Positions 32,850 to 40,973 of a DNA stretch of 64,000 nt are shown in pieces. Made by a program: the position numbers and the translations under genes. Every line of letters starts with the position of its first letter. The stretch's first letter is position 1. The notes beneath the pieces were generated by a model. That model was not told the origin of the DNA. It searched no databases and saw only the letters and a program-made list of their open reading frames with translations. The stretch comes from Dongia_B soli. GTDB taxonomy: Bacteria > Pseudomonadota > Alphaproteobacteria > Dongiales > Dongiaceae. The DNA is taken from NCBI RefSeq assembly GCF_034044715.1, contig NZ_JAXCLW010000004.1, positions 62,001-126,000 on the forward strand, written 5' to 3'.

Positions 32850-33626
32850 TCATCTACCCGGGAAGTTGGGACGCCGCTTTTCGAGAAAGGCGGAGATACC
32901 TTCGCGATAATCCGCTGCCTCGCAGGCGGCATAAGCTTCGCGCATTTCCTCTGCCGATATAGGAATAGGCGCCAGGCATCGGCGTGTCATTGCTTTGTGA
33001 CGGGCATGGCTGACCGGCGACCCGCTGGCGACACGATCAGCCAGTTTGCCGGCCTCATCCAGCAGCGAGGATCCAGCGCATAATCTCGTCACCAATCCCT
33101 TGGCCAGAGCCCAATTCGCATCGTAGATCCCGCCTTCCAACAGCATTTCGAGTACAGTTGGCCGCCCCAACAGATCGACCAGATCGGCAATCTCCGGATA
33201 GGGCATCGTGACACCGATTTTTTGAATCGGGACGCCGAATTTGGCGGATGTGGTGGCCAACCGAAGATCGCACATGGCGGCGATTTCCAAACCGGCGCCG
33301 ATACAATTTCCCTCAATCGCGGCGATCGTCGGATGTCGGCAATCCCGGAGACCGTGGAGGGCATCGACCATCATGCGACCATAGGCTACCGCCTGGTCGG
33401 TGCTCCATCGCAAATCGCGAAATTCGGCGAGATCAGCGCCGGCGGCAAAATGCGCCCCCGCACCGCGTAGGATGATGCAACGCACTGTATCATTTAATTC
33501 GAGCACGGCGACGATACGATGCAGCTCGCGCCACATATCCGCGTTCAGCGCATTCATTTTATCCGGCCGGTTCAAGGTCACGGTTGCGATGCGGTCGCTA
33601 ATATCCAAAAGAACAGTTTGTGACAT
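32850..33626 (-). CDS. Enoyl-CoA hydratase/isomerase family protein
   Basis: A 258-residue crotonase-fold protein. VTLNRPDKMNALNADMWREL is the N-terminal signature. GAGAHFAAGADLAEF forms the first half of the oxyanion hole, and IAAIEGNCIGAGLEIAAMCD the second. The usual catalytic Glu positions are not both obvious: the region FGVPIQKIGVTMPYPE has no clear Glu at the first place, so hydratase activity is not certain. It may be an isomerase or a relative with another CoA substrate. It is a single gene between the DUF962 pair and the patatin gene. Confidence 0.87.
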   Translation of the reverse strand: MSQTVLLDISDRIATVTLNRPDKMNALNADMWRELHRIVAVLELNDTVRCIILRGAGAHFAAGADLAEFRDLRWSTDQAVAYGRMMVDALHGLRDCRHPTIAAIEGNCIGAGLEIAAMCDLRLATTSAKFGVPIQKIGVTMPYPEIADLVDLLGRPTVLEMLLEGGIYDANWALAKGLVTRLCAGSSLLDEAGKLADRVASGSPVSHARHKAMTRRCLAPIPISAEEMREAYAACEAADYREGISAFLEKRRPNFPGR

Positions 33627-33705
33627 GTGCCGAATCCAATGGGAACATTGGAAGCCAGCATAACCATGCCGGCGAATGCGGCAAGCCGGTCAGGAAGGCC
33701 AGTTG

Positions 33706-34962
33706 CTAATCTTCTCCGACATTGGCAGCATCCACCGCCGGCATCGCTGCTGAAGCTGGCTTGAAGCCGGACGCACTTCCAGTCATTTCGATCGATTGGT
33801 GGTCAACGGCGACATTGGGTTCGGGCGCATTGGCGCGCGGTGGGGCCCAGGCCAGCAATTGCTCAGAAAGGCTACGCAAAACCATCCGGTTGGCCTGCAG
33901 CAGGTCCTCGGCCAGGAGCTTCAGGACGCGAATATTGGTATTGCTGGCATCATCCATGTCGTCATTGCCGACATCGAGGCGTGCCTGGAAGCGATAATAT
34001 TGCCGCCGCCCATCCGGCAGATCCGGCAGCAATTGCTGCAACTGATAATCCACCACGTCGGAGATGCCGTCGCACATCATTGCGAAAGTCGGTTGCGCCC
34101 AGCGTGCCGCGCCCCAATCCTTCACCTCGGCATAGGGCAGGCGCCGAGTCAATTCGCCGGTGCCGAGCGAGACCATGACAATGTTGTCGTATTCGGGAAA
34201 GCGATTCAGCATCTCCACATAGGCGCACATGCCGGGGTTATAGGCGAAGAGTGCGCCATCGACCAATGCATAGTAATCGTTCGGACCGTCGATCTCGATC
34301 TGCATCGGCTCGAAATAGGTCGGCGCCGCCGTCGCGGCCCGGATGACTTGCCACATCGGATAATCGTAATAGGCCTTGGCCCGGGCATTGCTGGTCTTGA
34401 AGAAGAAGGGAAAGCGCCGTTCAATCTCATAGGCCGGGACGATCACCTCAGCCAGCGCATCCTTCAACCTGGTATCGCCGAAATAATCGTGCAGCACGCT
34501 TTCCAGGCCCATGGATGGATATTTGCCTTCGGCAAGATTGCCGACCGCGCGAATCTTGTGCCAGACCGAGCGCGAGAACACCCGCTGTCCTTCTTGCTCA
34601 TAGAGCCTGACGATATCGCGGGCCGAATGGCGCGGCTGGCCGTGCTCGTCCGGCGCCGCCAGGGCCAATCCCAGCAGACCGCCGGTCGATGTGCCGACGA
34701 TCATGTCGAAAAGGTCGATGATCGGCCGGTTGGTACGGCGCTCCAGATCCGCCAGCACCATGGCCGGCAACAGGCCGCGAATGCCGCCCCCGTCGATCGA
34801 CAGCACGCGGAACGGCCGTTTGCCGTTGGAACTGGAGTTCATATCGCCGGGCGTCAACGCAGAGACCTTGCGTCGCTCTTCGGCGCGCCGGCCGAAAAGA
34901 ATGCGTCGGGCAATCGAGAGGGGTGCTGTCACCGGACCTCCACCACGGCCACATTGAGACAT
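33706..34962 (-). CDS. Patatin-like phospholipase
   Basis: A 418-residue lipid acyl hydrolase. VLSIDGGGIRGLLPAMVLAD carries the glycine-rich oxyanion motif. IVGTSTGGLLGLALA holds the nucleophile Ser in GTSTG, and ALVDGALFAYNPG the catalytic Asp in DGA, giving the patatin Ser-Asp dyad. It resembles the CapV-type patatins in order of motifs, but there is no cyclic-nucleotide synthase or other defence gene beside it. The start is uncertain: ATG at 34962 is used, while TTG 34974 and ATG 34842 are alternatives and none has a strong ribosome site. It is divergent from pyrE. Confidence 0.88.
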   Translation of the reverse strand: MSQCGRGGGPVTAPLSIARRILFGRRAEERRKVSALTPGDMNSSSNGKRPFRVLSIDGGGIRGLLPAMVLADLERRTNRPIIDLFDMIVGTSTGGLLGLALAAPDEHGQPRHSARDIVRLYEQEGQRVFSRSVWHKIRAVGNLAEGKYPSMGLESVLHDYFGDTRLKDALAEVIVPAYEIERRFPFFFKTSNARAKAYYDYPMWQVIRAATAAPTYFEPMQIEIDGPNDYYALVDGALFAYNPGMCAYVEMLNRFPEYDNIVMVSLGTGELTRRLPYAEVKDWGAARWAQPTFAMMCDGISDVVDYQLQQLLPDLPDGRRQYYRFQARLDVGNDDMDDASNTNIRVLKLLAEDLLQANRMVLRSLSEQLLAWAPPRANAPEPNVAVDHQSIEMTGSASGFKPASAAMPAVDAANVGED

Positions 34963-35088
34963 TTGACCCGGCAACCGGTGATTGTCGCCAAGCCCATCCT
35001 TAAGCCCATTCTAGGGCGGGCTCGCCGGACGAAATGACTATAGCCGATTACCCTCTAGGAATGGTTAATAATTTTTGACGGTCCGAAG

Positions 35089-35160
35089 CTCCCAGCTCCA
35101 TTGCCGGCTGCCGTCCCAGCCGCTAAAAGGGCGGCCGATAATTGTCATTTCGCCTGGGAG
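35089..35160 (+). promoter_or_regulatory. Possible RNA switch over the pyrE ribosome site
   Basis: CTCCCAG at 35089-35095 is complementary to CTGGGAG at 35154-35160, which contains the pyrE Shine-Dalgarno bases. A second TCCCAG at 35114-35119 could pair with the same bases, and CGGCT/AGCCG can pair between them. Alternative folds could open or close the ribosome site. Confidence 0.35.
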
Positions 35161-35167
35161 TCTCTCG

Positions 35168-35875
35168 ATGACCGCTGCCGCCTCGACCGAAGCAAGCGCC
35201 GGCCTGTCCGGACCGATCGTTGCCCGCATCCTCCTGGAAATCGCCGCCGTCCATTTTCGCCCCAACGATCCGTTCATCCTGACCTCGGGACGGGCGAGCC
35301 CGGTCTATATCGATTGCCGGAAGATCATTTCCTTCCCGCGGGCCCGGCGGAAAGTCATCGAACTGGCAGCCGATTTAGTGGAGAGGGAAATCGGCTTCGA
35401 GAGCCTGGATGCGGTGGCCGGTGGCGAAACGGCCGGTATCCCTTACGCTGCCTGGCTGGCGGACCGGTTGAGCTTGCCCATGCTTTATATCCGCAAGAAG
35501 CCGAAAGGTTTCGGCCGCGGCGCCCAGATCGAGGGCGATATGCCGGTGGGCTGCCGCACCCTGCTGGTGGAGGATCTGGCGACGGATGGCGGCAGCAAGG
35601 TCAACTTCATCAATGCGATCCGCGCGGCCCAAGGCAAGGTGAGCGACGCGCTGGTTGTCTTCCATTACGGCATCTTCAAGCAATCGACCGAAGGTCTCGC
35701 GGCACTGGGCGTGCGCCTGCATGGCTTGGCGACCTGGTGGGATGTGCTGGCCGCCGCGCGGGAAACCGGACGCCTCGATGCTGCTGATCAGGCGGCCGTG
35801 CGCTCGTTCCTGGAAGATCCGGAAGGCTGGTCTACTGCCCATGGCGGCAAGGAACCTACAGCCGATAAGGCGTAA
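35168..35875 (+). CDS. pyrE: Orotate phosphoribosyltransferase (PyrE)
   Basis: A 235-residue OPRT that makes orotidine 5'-phosphate from orotate and PRPP in pyrimidine synthesis. FILTSGRASPVYIDCRKIIS matches the N-terminal motif. YIRKKPKGFGRGAQIEG is the flexible catalytic loop, and LLVEDLATDGGSKVNFINAI is the PRPP-binding loop in its alphaproteobacterial form. I start at the ATG after GGGAGTCTCTCG; a TTG at 35075 would add 31 residues unlike the family. The preceding leader has possible ribosome-site-masking pairing. The next gene starts 39 bases downstream. Confidence 0.94.
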   Translation: MTAAASTEASAGLSGPIVARILLEIAAVHFRPNDPFILTSGRASPVYIDCRKIISFPRARRKVIELAADLVEREIGFESLDAVAGGETAGIPYAAWLADRLSLPMLYIRKKPKGFGRGAQIEGDMPVGCRTLLVEDLATDGGSKVNFINAIRAAQGKVSDALVVFHYGIFKQSTEGLAALGVRLHGLATWWDVLAAARETGRLDAADQAAVRSFLEDPEGWSTAHGGKEPTADKA

Positions 35876-35914
35876 CAAAACAAATCACGAAACGACTAAA
35901 GCGATTGGTGGGAT

Positions 35915-37153
35915 ATGATGGTTAAAGCAGTTCTCGACACAGCTTTCGTGCGCGCGCAATTCGCGCCTTTGGCTGACGGATGGGTTTTCGTCGAGAATGC
36001 CGGCGGCACCTATGTACCCCGTCAGGTTGTCGACCGTGTTCAGGAATATATGAGCCAGACACAGGTGCAGCCGAATTGGGGTTTCGCCTCTTCCGAACGC
36101 GCAACCGAGCGGATTCGCCACGGCAAGCAATTGATGGCCGAATTCATCAACGCCGAACCGGATGAGATCGTCTTCGGTCCGTCGACAACGATGAACGTCT
36201 ATCTTCTGGCCCAGGCCATCCGCCCCTGGCTCAAGCAGGGCGATGAAATCATCGTCACCGAACAGGATCACGAAGCAAATGTGGGTGCCTGGCGCCGTCT
36301 GGCTGAATTCGGCGTGGTGATCAAGGAATGGCAGGTCGACCGCGCGACAGGCGCCTTACGTTACGAGATGCTTGATGAGCTGCTGAGCGACAAGACGCGT
36401 CTGGTTGCCTTCACCCATTGCTCGAATGTCTGCTCGATCGTCCATGATGCCGCCGCCTTGGTGCGCAAGATCCACGACGCTGGCGCCCTCGCCTTTATCG
36501 ACGGCACGGCCTATGCGCCCCATTTCAGCGTTGATGTGAAGGCACTGGATGTCGATTTCTATGTCTGCAGTCTCTATAAATTCTGCGGGCCACATCAATC
36601 GATCCTTTATGGCAAGCGCGATCTGTTGCGCAAAGCCGCCAACCAGAATCACCATTTCATCACCGACGACAATATCAGCTACAAGTTATTGCCGGGCGGG
36701 CCGAACCACGAATTCGCCGCCGGGGCTGTCGGTGTCGCCGATTACTATGACGCCCTTCATGATCATCATTTCAAGACGCGGGAGAACAACTTCCATGCCC
36801 GCCTGACCAAAGTCTACGGCTTGATCGCGGCGCATGAAGAGCGGTTGGCTGCACGCCTGACCGCTTACCTGAACACTGTTCCTGGCATTCAGATCATCGG
36901 CCGGGTGCCATCAAGCGATGGCCGCCTCGCCCCGGTGATCGGCTTCCGGGTCGCCGGCCGCTCTTCGGCAGAAATCGTGCGCGAATTGAACAAGCGGCAG
37001 ATCGCCATCGGCCATGGCGATTTCTGGGCTGCACGTGTCATCAAGGCGATGGGCATGACCGCCGAGGAAGGCGTGATCCGCATCGGCTTCGCGCATTATA
37101 ACGACGACGCGGATGCAGACCGCTTGATCGCCGCTTTGAAGGAAGTCCTCTAG
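35915..37153 (+). CDS. Class V aminotransferase-fold protein, cysteine desulfurase-like (VC1184 type)
   Basis: A 412-residue PLP enzyme. The N-terminus FVENAGGTYVPRQVVDRVQE fits the cysteine-desulfurase-like VC1184 subfamily. HCSNVCSIVHDAAALVRKIH then AGALAFIDGTAYAPH gives the PLP-contacting His and Asp region. The Schiff-base Lys is in VCSLYKFCGPHQSILYG. A catalytic Cys loop like that of IscS/SufS is not evident near the C-terminus, so sulfur transfer is not assured. Two adjacent ATGs (35915 and 35918) are possible starts. The gene ends five bases from the convergent amidohydrolase gene. Confidence 0.85.
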   Translation: MMVKAVLDTAFVRAQFAPLADGWVFVENAGGTYVPRQVVDRVQEYMSQTQVQPNWGFASSERATERIRHGKQLMAEFINAEPDEIVFGPSTTMNVYLLAQAIRPWLKQGDEIIVTEQDHEANVGAWRRLAEFGVVIKEWQVDRATGALRYEMLDELLSDKTRLVAFTHCSNVCSIVHDAAALVRKIHDAGALAFIDGTAYAPHFSVDVKALDVDFYVCSLYKFCGPHQSILYGKRDLLRKAANQNHHFITDDNISYKLLPGGPNHEFAAGAVGVADYYDALHDHHFKTRENNFHARLTKVYGLIAAHEERLAARLTAYLNTVPGIQIIGRVPSSDGRLAPVIGFRVAGRSSAEIVRELNKRQIAIGHGDFWAARVIKAMGMTAEEGVIRIGFAHYNDDADADRLIAALKEVL

Positions 37154-37158
37154 CCGCA

Positions 37159-38760
37159 TCACTCCCCCTCGCGTGCCGGAATCCACCATTCTTCGCCGCG
37201 CGGCGTGGTGACATATTCCGGCCAGCGGAAATCGATCGGCGCGCGAAAATCGGCGGGCAGCAATGGTTCCATCCATTTGCTGCCACCGATGCCACCACCG
37301 GTCCGGTCGCGCCATTCATCCTGGGCGGCCTTCAGCAAATCAGGGCGCGTCATCAGATCGATAATGGTTGCGCCAATGGTTTTCGATGCGGTGCGGATCA
37401 TCGGATCGATACAGCTTCGGATGCCGCCAAGAGCGTTCATGACCCAATCGGGATAATTGACGCCGCGGGCAGCTTTCAACATCGGCCGGCCGATATAAAA
37501 ACGCACGGTCGGCCCATACCAGCAATATTCGGTGTAATCGTCAGAGGTCGAGTTGATCTGCCAGGGCGGCAGCGTTTCACGCAAGCGCAGCTCCGCCTCC
37601 TGCGGCTCAATCAATTGCTCGATCGCCGGTAAAAACGGCTTTTCCATCGGCTCAATGCCAAGTTCGCGCTGCATCGCTTGCGCCGCGCGGACCGCTTCAT
37701 CACCCCATTGCGGTGCGCCCGCCAGTTTCAGATTGTCATAGGTCGCCTGCGCCATGACATGATTTGCAAGTCCCGGCCGGGATTTCGTCACCCAAGTCTT
37801 GGTCCAGCGGCAATGCGCTGCTTTGGCCGCTGCTTCGGCATTGTTGTCCAGCACTCGGGCAATGGTCTCTGCCATTTCCAATGTCGGTGCGCGCCACAGA
37901 TATTGGATCTGTGCCGTCTGGGCGGGCAAGTTGTCTGCCGTCGCCTGACCCGCGCTGAGAATGGCCTCGCTGATCGACCAGCCTCCCGTGAAAGGCAGCA
38001 TGTTCGATTGGGCCTGCTTGGTCATGCCGAACATATGGAACAAGGCGTCATTCGCCCCCGGCGCGCGAGCGGAGATATGGCTGGCGGGAATGGGGCTGTC
38101 GGGATCTGCTGACAGCCAGTTCTCCGGCTCGATGCAGTCGAATGTATAGATGCAGGCATAGCCGAGGCCGCAATGCGTGTCCCAGCGCGCGGTATTGACC
38201 AGCGGCAGCATATAGGTCGGGTGAAAACTCAGGAATGCATCTATGCCGTCGTAATAGCCTTTGGCCGCGTGGACCGGTTTCGACAGCCGCAGCTTTTCAG
38301 CCGGTTCGCCGAAATAGCGGATCGTTCCGCGAATGCCGAATTTTTGCATCGTTGCCTTGGCCGATAGGATGCCGCCAAGCGAACTGATCCCCAGCGCCGA
38401 ATGCGGATCGGTATGGCCTGCCGCATGGCGGCTGAGGCCGTTGCGCGGCTCCTTGCGGGTGCTGGCAGCCTGACAATTGCCCGGTACGGCATCGTATTCC
38501 GCATAAGCACCGACCACCGGGTCGCCGGCTGCGGCATCGTTCGACCAGCTCGCGGCGAAAGCCGTCGGCATCCCGCCGGTGCCGGCTTCGACTTCGAACC
38601 CTTCGCGCCGCAGAAGATCGACATACCAGGCCGCGGATTTGTACTCACGCAAGGCCGGTTCGGCAAAGTGCCAAATGATCTGGTTCCAATCGGAAAGGTC
38701 AGTCATATGACCATCGATCCAATCCAGGGCGAATTGTTTCTGCGCTGCGTTACCTGCCAT
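37159..38760 (-). CDS. M20-family amidohydrolase, AbgB-like
   Basis: A 533-residue metallopeptidase-fold hydrolase resembling the B subunit of p-aminobenzoyl-glutamate hydrolase. VVGAYAEYDAVPG and HAAGHTDPHSALGISSLGGI correspond to the conserved M20D segments. The GHxCGH motif that usually supplies the metal-binding Cys reads GHTDPH here, with Asp in place of Cys. TSDDYTEYCWYGPTVRFYIG is a typical C-terminal AbgB block. I start at the ATG after GGGGGAAGAAGGTC; an upstream in-frame start would add 12 residues. It should split an amide or dipeptide-like substrate in the cytoplasm; which one is unknown. Confidence 0.85.
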   Translation of the reverse strand: MAGNAAQKQFALDWIDGHMTDLSDWNQIIWHFAEPALREYKSAAWYVDLLRREGFEVEAGTGGMPTAFAASWSNDAAAGDPVVGAYAEYDAVPGNCQAASTRKEPRNGLSRHAAGHTDPHSALGISSLGGILSAKATMQKFGIRGTIRYFGEPAEKLRLSKPVHAAKGYYDGIDAFLSFHPTYMLPLVNTARWDTHCGLGYACIYTFDCIEPENWLSADPDSPIPASHISARAPGANDALFHMFGMTKQAQSNMLPFTGGWSISEAILSAGQATADNLPAQTAQIQYLWRAPTLEMAETIARVLDNNAEAAAKAAHCRWTKTWVTKSRPGLANHVMAQATYDNLKLAGAPQWGDEAVRAAQAMQRELGIEPMEKPFLPAIEQLIEPQEAELRLRETLPPWQINSTSDDYTEYCWYGPTVRFYIGRPMLKAARGVNYPDWVMNALGGIRSCIDPMIRTASKTIGATIIDLMTRPDLLKAAQDEWRDRTGGGIGGSKWMEPLLPADFRAPIDFRWPEYVTTPRGEEWWIPAREGE

Positions 38761-38892
38761 GACCTTCTTCCCCCTGCGAGAGTGCGTTTGCCGCATCGTT
38801 TCGACTGAACGAGATCAAATCAATCAGAGCGAGGGAGAACTGGCAAGATGATCCGCTAATCCAACGAAGCACTCACGATTGCGTTGATTTTT

Positions 38893-38917
38893 GGAACGCG
38901 AGCGAGTGCGAGCCGTT
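38893..38917 (+). promoter_or_regulatory. EcfG-type promoter before the 69-aa protein
   Basis: GGAAC (38893-38897), 16 bases, then CGTT (38914-38917): a full match to the EcfG consensus with the same spacing as the two promoters in the stress island. The -10 element is 36 bases before the downstream start codon. Confidence 0.82.
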
Positions 38918-38952
38918 TGCCGAAGGTCAAGCCGACGAAAGGGAGAGTTTGA

Positions 38953-39162
38953 ATGAAGCAACAGCATCTCAGCCGCAATCAACGCGAACGGCAAGTGATC
39001 GAAGCCCGCCAGCGGGAAAGGTGGCTTGAAGAACAGGCTGCAAGCAAGGAAACCTCGGAAGGCTGGCGGGATGTCGAGCGCCAGGTGGAACGCGACAGCG
39101 ATCGCCCCGAACGTGCTGCACCCGCCGAGCGGCGCAACCAGCCACCGACAAGGGAAAGATAA
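38953..39162 (+). CDS. Small highly charged protein of unknown function
   Basis: A 69-residue hydrophilic protein starting MKQQHLSRNQRERQVIEARQ, with almost no hydrophobic residues and many Arg, Glu and Gln. It should be helical in the first two-thirds and disordered at the Pro-rich end (ERAAPAERRNQPPTRER). I do not recognise the family. Three flanking signals make it a real gene: a perfect EcfG-type promoter upstream, a GGGAGAG ribosome site, and a strong intrinsic terminator 31 bases after the stop. It is thus a one-gene unit likely switched on by the general stress response. Confidence 0.8.
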   Translation: MKQQHLSRNQRERQVIEARQRERWLEEQAASKETSEGWRDVERQVERDSDRPERAAPAERRNQPPTRER

Positions 39163-39192
39163 GCTCCCCGCAAATCATACCTGGTGAACATG

Positions 39193-39225
39193 AAAACCCC
39201 GATCGAGGTTTCGATCGGGGTTTTT
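39193..39225 (+). terminator. Strong intrinsic terminator
   Basis: A 14-bp perfect stem (AAAACCCCGATCGA at 39193-39206 and its complement at 39211-39224) with a four-base loop ends in TTTTT. The A-run on the other side lets it work in both directions. It closes the 69-aa protein gene. The rest of 39226-39430 shows no gene. Confidence 0.92.
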
Positions 39226-39430
39226 GATATGATTTGACAGTGCCGCTCACGCTCAGGGGATCGGTCCTCCTTCAGAATCGGACCAACACCTCCCTGACCT
39301 GCTGCCTGCCGATAATGCCCGTGGCGGCTCTGCTCCGTCCAGCCACGCTGCCGCTGCAAACCGCTAACGGCATGAGATTCCTCCCTAAAATCATAGTGTT
39401 GAGGCAAAATGTCTCAAGCTTATGCCAGCT

Positions 39431-39459
39431 TTGACACTCGCCTTCTGCCAGGAGATATT
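39431..39459 (+). promoter_or_regulatory. Sigma-70-type promoter of the aminotransferase gene
   Basis: A perfect -35 TTGACA (39431-39436), a 17-base spacer and GATATT (39454-39459, four of six consensus bases). It is 70 bases before the aminotransferase start and may also serve hemA. Confidence 0.65.
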
Positions 39460-39529
39460 ACCTCCCGCTGGATTTTTGTAAGGTGGCCGGTAGACTGCCG
39501 CTTTCTGCAACGACGGAAGATCAATAATC

Positions 39530-40915
39530 ATGAGCCCTCGGCCGAATTCTCTCGCGGCACGCGATGCCGCCTTCCACCTGCATGGCTATACCAATGCCCA
39601 GAAGAACGAGCAGGAAGGCGGTTTTGTCATCACCCGCGGCAAGGGCATCTACGTCTATGACGAGAATGGCAAGGAATATCTCGACGGCATGGCCGCCCTC
39701 TGGTGCTCCGGTCTCGGTTTCGGCGAGGAACCACGCCTGACCCAGGCGGCGGTGAAGCAGATGCAGGAACTGCCGTTCTATCACACCTTCACCCAGAAGG
39801 TGGCATCGGTCACCGTCGAACTTGCCGAAAAGCTAGTCAATCTGGCGCCCGTGCCGATGTCGAAAGCCTATTTCTGCAATAGCGGATCGGAAGCCAACGA
39901 CACCGTCGTCAAGATGATCTGGTACATCAATAACGGCCTTGGCCGGCCGCAGAAGAAGAAGATCATCTCCCGCACCAAGGCCTATCACGGCGTCACCGTG
40001 GCGGCGGCCTCGCTGACCGGCCTGCCCGGCCTGCATATCGATTTCGATCTGCCGATCGCCGGCATCCTGCGCACCGATTGCCCGCATCATTATCGCTTCG
40101 GCAATCCCGGCGAGTCGGAAGAGGATTTCGCAACGCGTTGCGCCGAAAGCCTGGAGAAGCTGATCCTCCGCGAAGGGCCGGACACGATCGCTGCCATGTT
40201 TGCCGAACCGGTCATGGGTGCCGGCGGCGTCATTATTCCGCCGAAGACCTATTTCGCGAAGATCCAGGCCGTCCTCAAGAAATACGACATCCTGCTGGTC
40301 GCCGACGAAGTGATCTGCGGCTTCGGCCGGACCGGCAATTTCTGGGGCAGCCAGACCATGGGCGTGACTCCCGACATCATGACCATGGCGAAGCAGCTTT
40401 CCGCCGGCGTCCTGCCGATCGCTGCCGTCCTGGTCAATCAACGCGTCTACGAAGCCCTACGAGACAACAGCGCCAAGAACACCGTCTTCGGGCATGGCAT
40501 CACCTATTCGGGCCATCCGGTCTGCGCTGCCGTGGCACTGGAAACGCTGAAAATCTACGAAGAGCGCAAGATTGTCGATCGGGTGCGAGCGCTGGAACCG
40601 GTCTTCCTGCGCGAATTGCAGCGCTTTAGGGAACATCCCCTGGTCGGCGAATGCCGGGGCGTTGGCCTGGTCGGGGCGATCGAGTTGGTCAAGGATAAAG
40701 CGACGCGTCAAAGTTTCGATGCGTCGCTGGCAGTCGGTCCCAACCTGGTTCGGATCGCTCATAATCATGGCTTGATCATCCGGGCCGTCGGCGATTCCCT
40801 GGCTTTCTGCCCGCCCATGGTGATCAGCGAAGCGGAAGTGGTCGATATGTTTGTCCGTTTTGAAAAATCCCTGGCCGATGTGGCCGAGTGGCTGAAGCGC
40901 GACGGACATCTGTAA
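39530..40915 (+). CDS. Class III (omega-type) aminotransferase
   Basis: A 461-residue PLP enzyme of the aspartate aminotransferase family, class III. The N-terminus has YLDGMAALWCSGLGF, and the phosphate-binding turn is FCNSGSEANDT. The cofactor-holding Asp is in LLVADEVICGFGRTG, and Lys288 in MAKQLSAG is the Schiff-base lysine. It resembles omega-amino acid:pyruvate transaminases that act on taurine, beta-alanine or polyamines. The gene is 58 bases upstream of hemA on the same strand. The amino donor cannot be told from sequence. Confidence 0.9.
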   Translation: MSPRPNSLAARDAAFHLHGYTNAQKNEQEGGFVITRGKGIYVYDENGKEYLDGMAALWCSGLGFGEEPRLTQAAVKQMQELPFYHTFTQKVASVTVELAEKLVNLAPVPMSKAYFCNSGSEANDTVVKMIWYINNGLGRPQKKKIISRTKAYHGVTVAAASLTGLPGLHIDFDLPIAGILRTDCPHHYRFGNPGESEEDFATRCAESLEKLILREGPDTIAAMFAEPVMGAGGVIIPPKTYFAKIQAVLKKYDILLVADEVICGFGRTGNFWGSQTMGVTPDIMTMAKQLSAGVLPIAAVLVNQRVYEALRDNSAKNTVFGHGITYSGHPVCAAVALETLKIYEERKIVDRVRALEPVFLRELQRFREHPLVGECRGVGLVGAIELVKDKATRQSFDASLAVGPNLVRIAHNHGLIIRAVGDSLAFCPPMVISEAEVVDMFVRFEKSLADVAEWLKRDGHL

Positions 40916-40973
40916 GTGAGTTTGCGTTCCGGCTTGCCGTTGGCCGGCCAAGTAAGTTGATTGGATAACCGCG

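Noticed and set aside
33706..34962. Patatin as part of a CBASS-type defence system
   Set aside because: The motif order recalls CapV, but the neighbours are metabolic genes (enoyl-CoA hydratase, pyrE) and no nucleotide cyclase or other defence gene is near.
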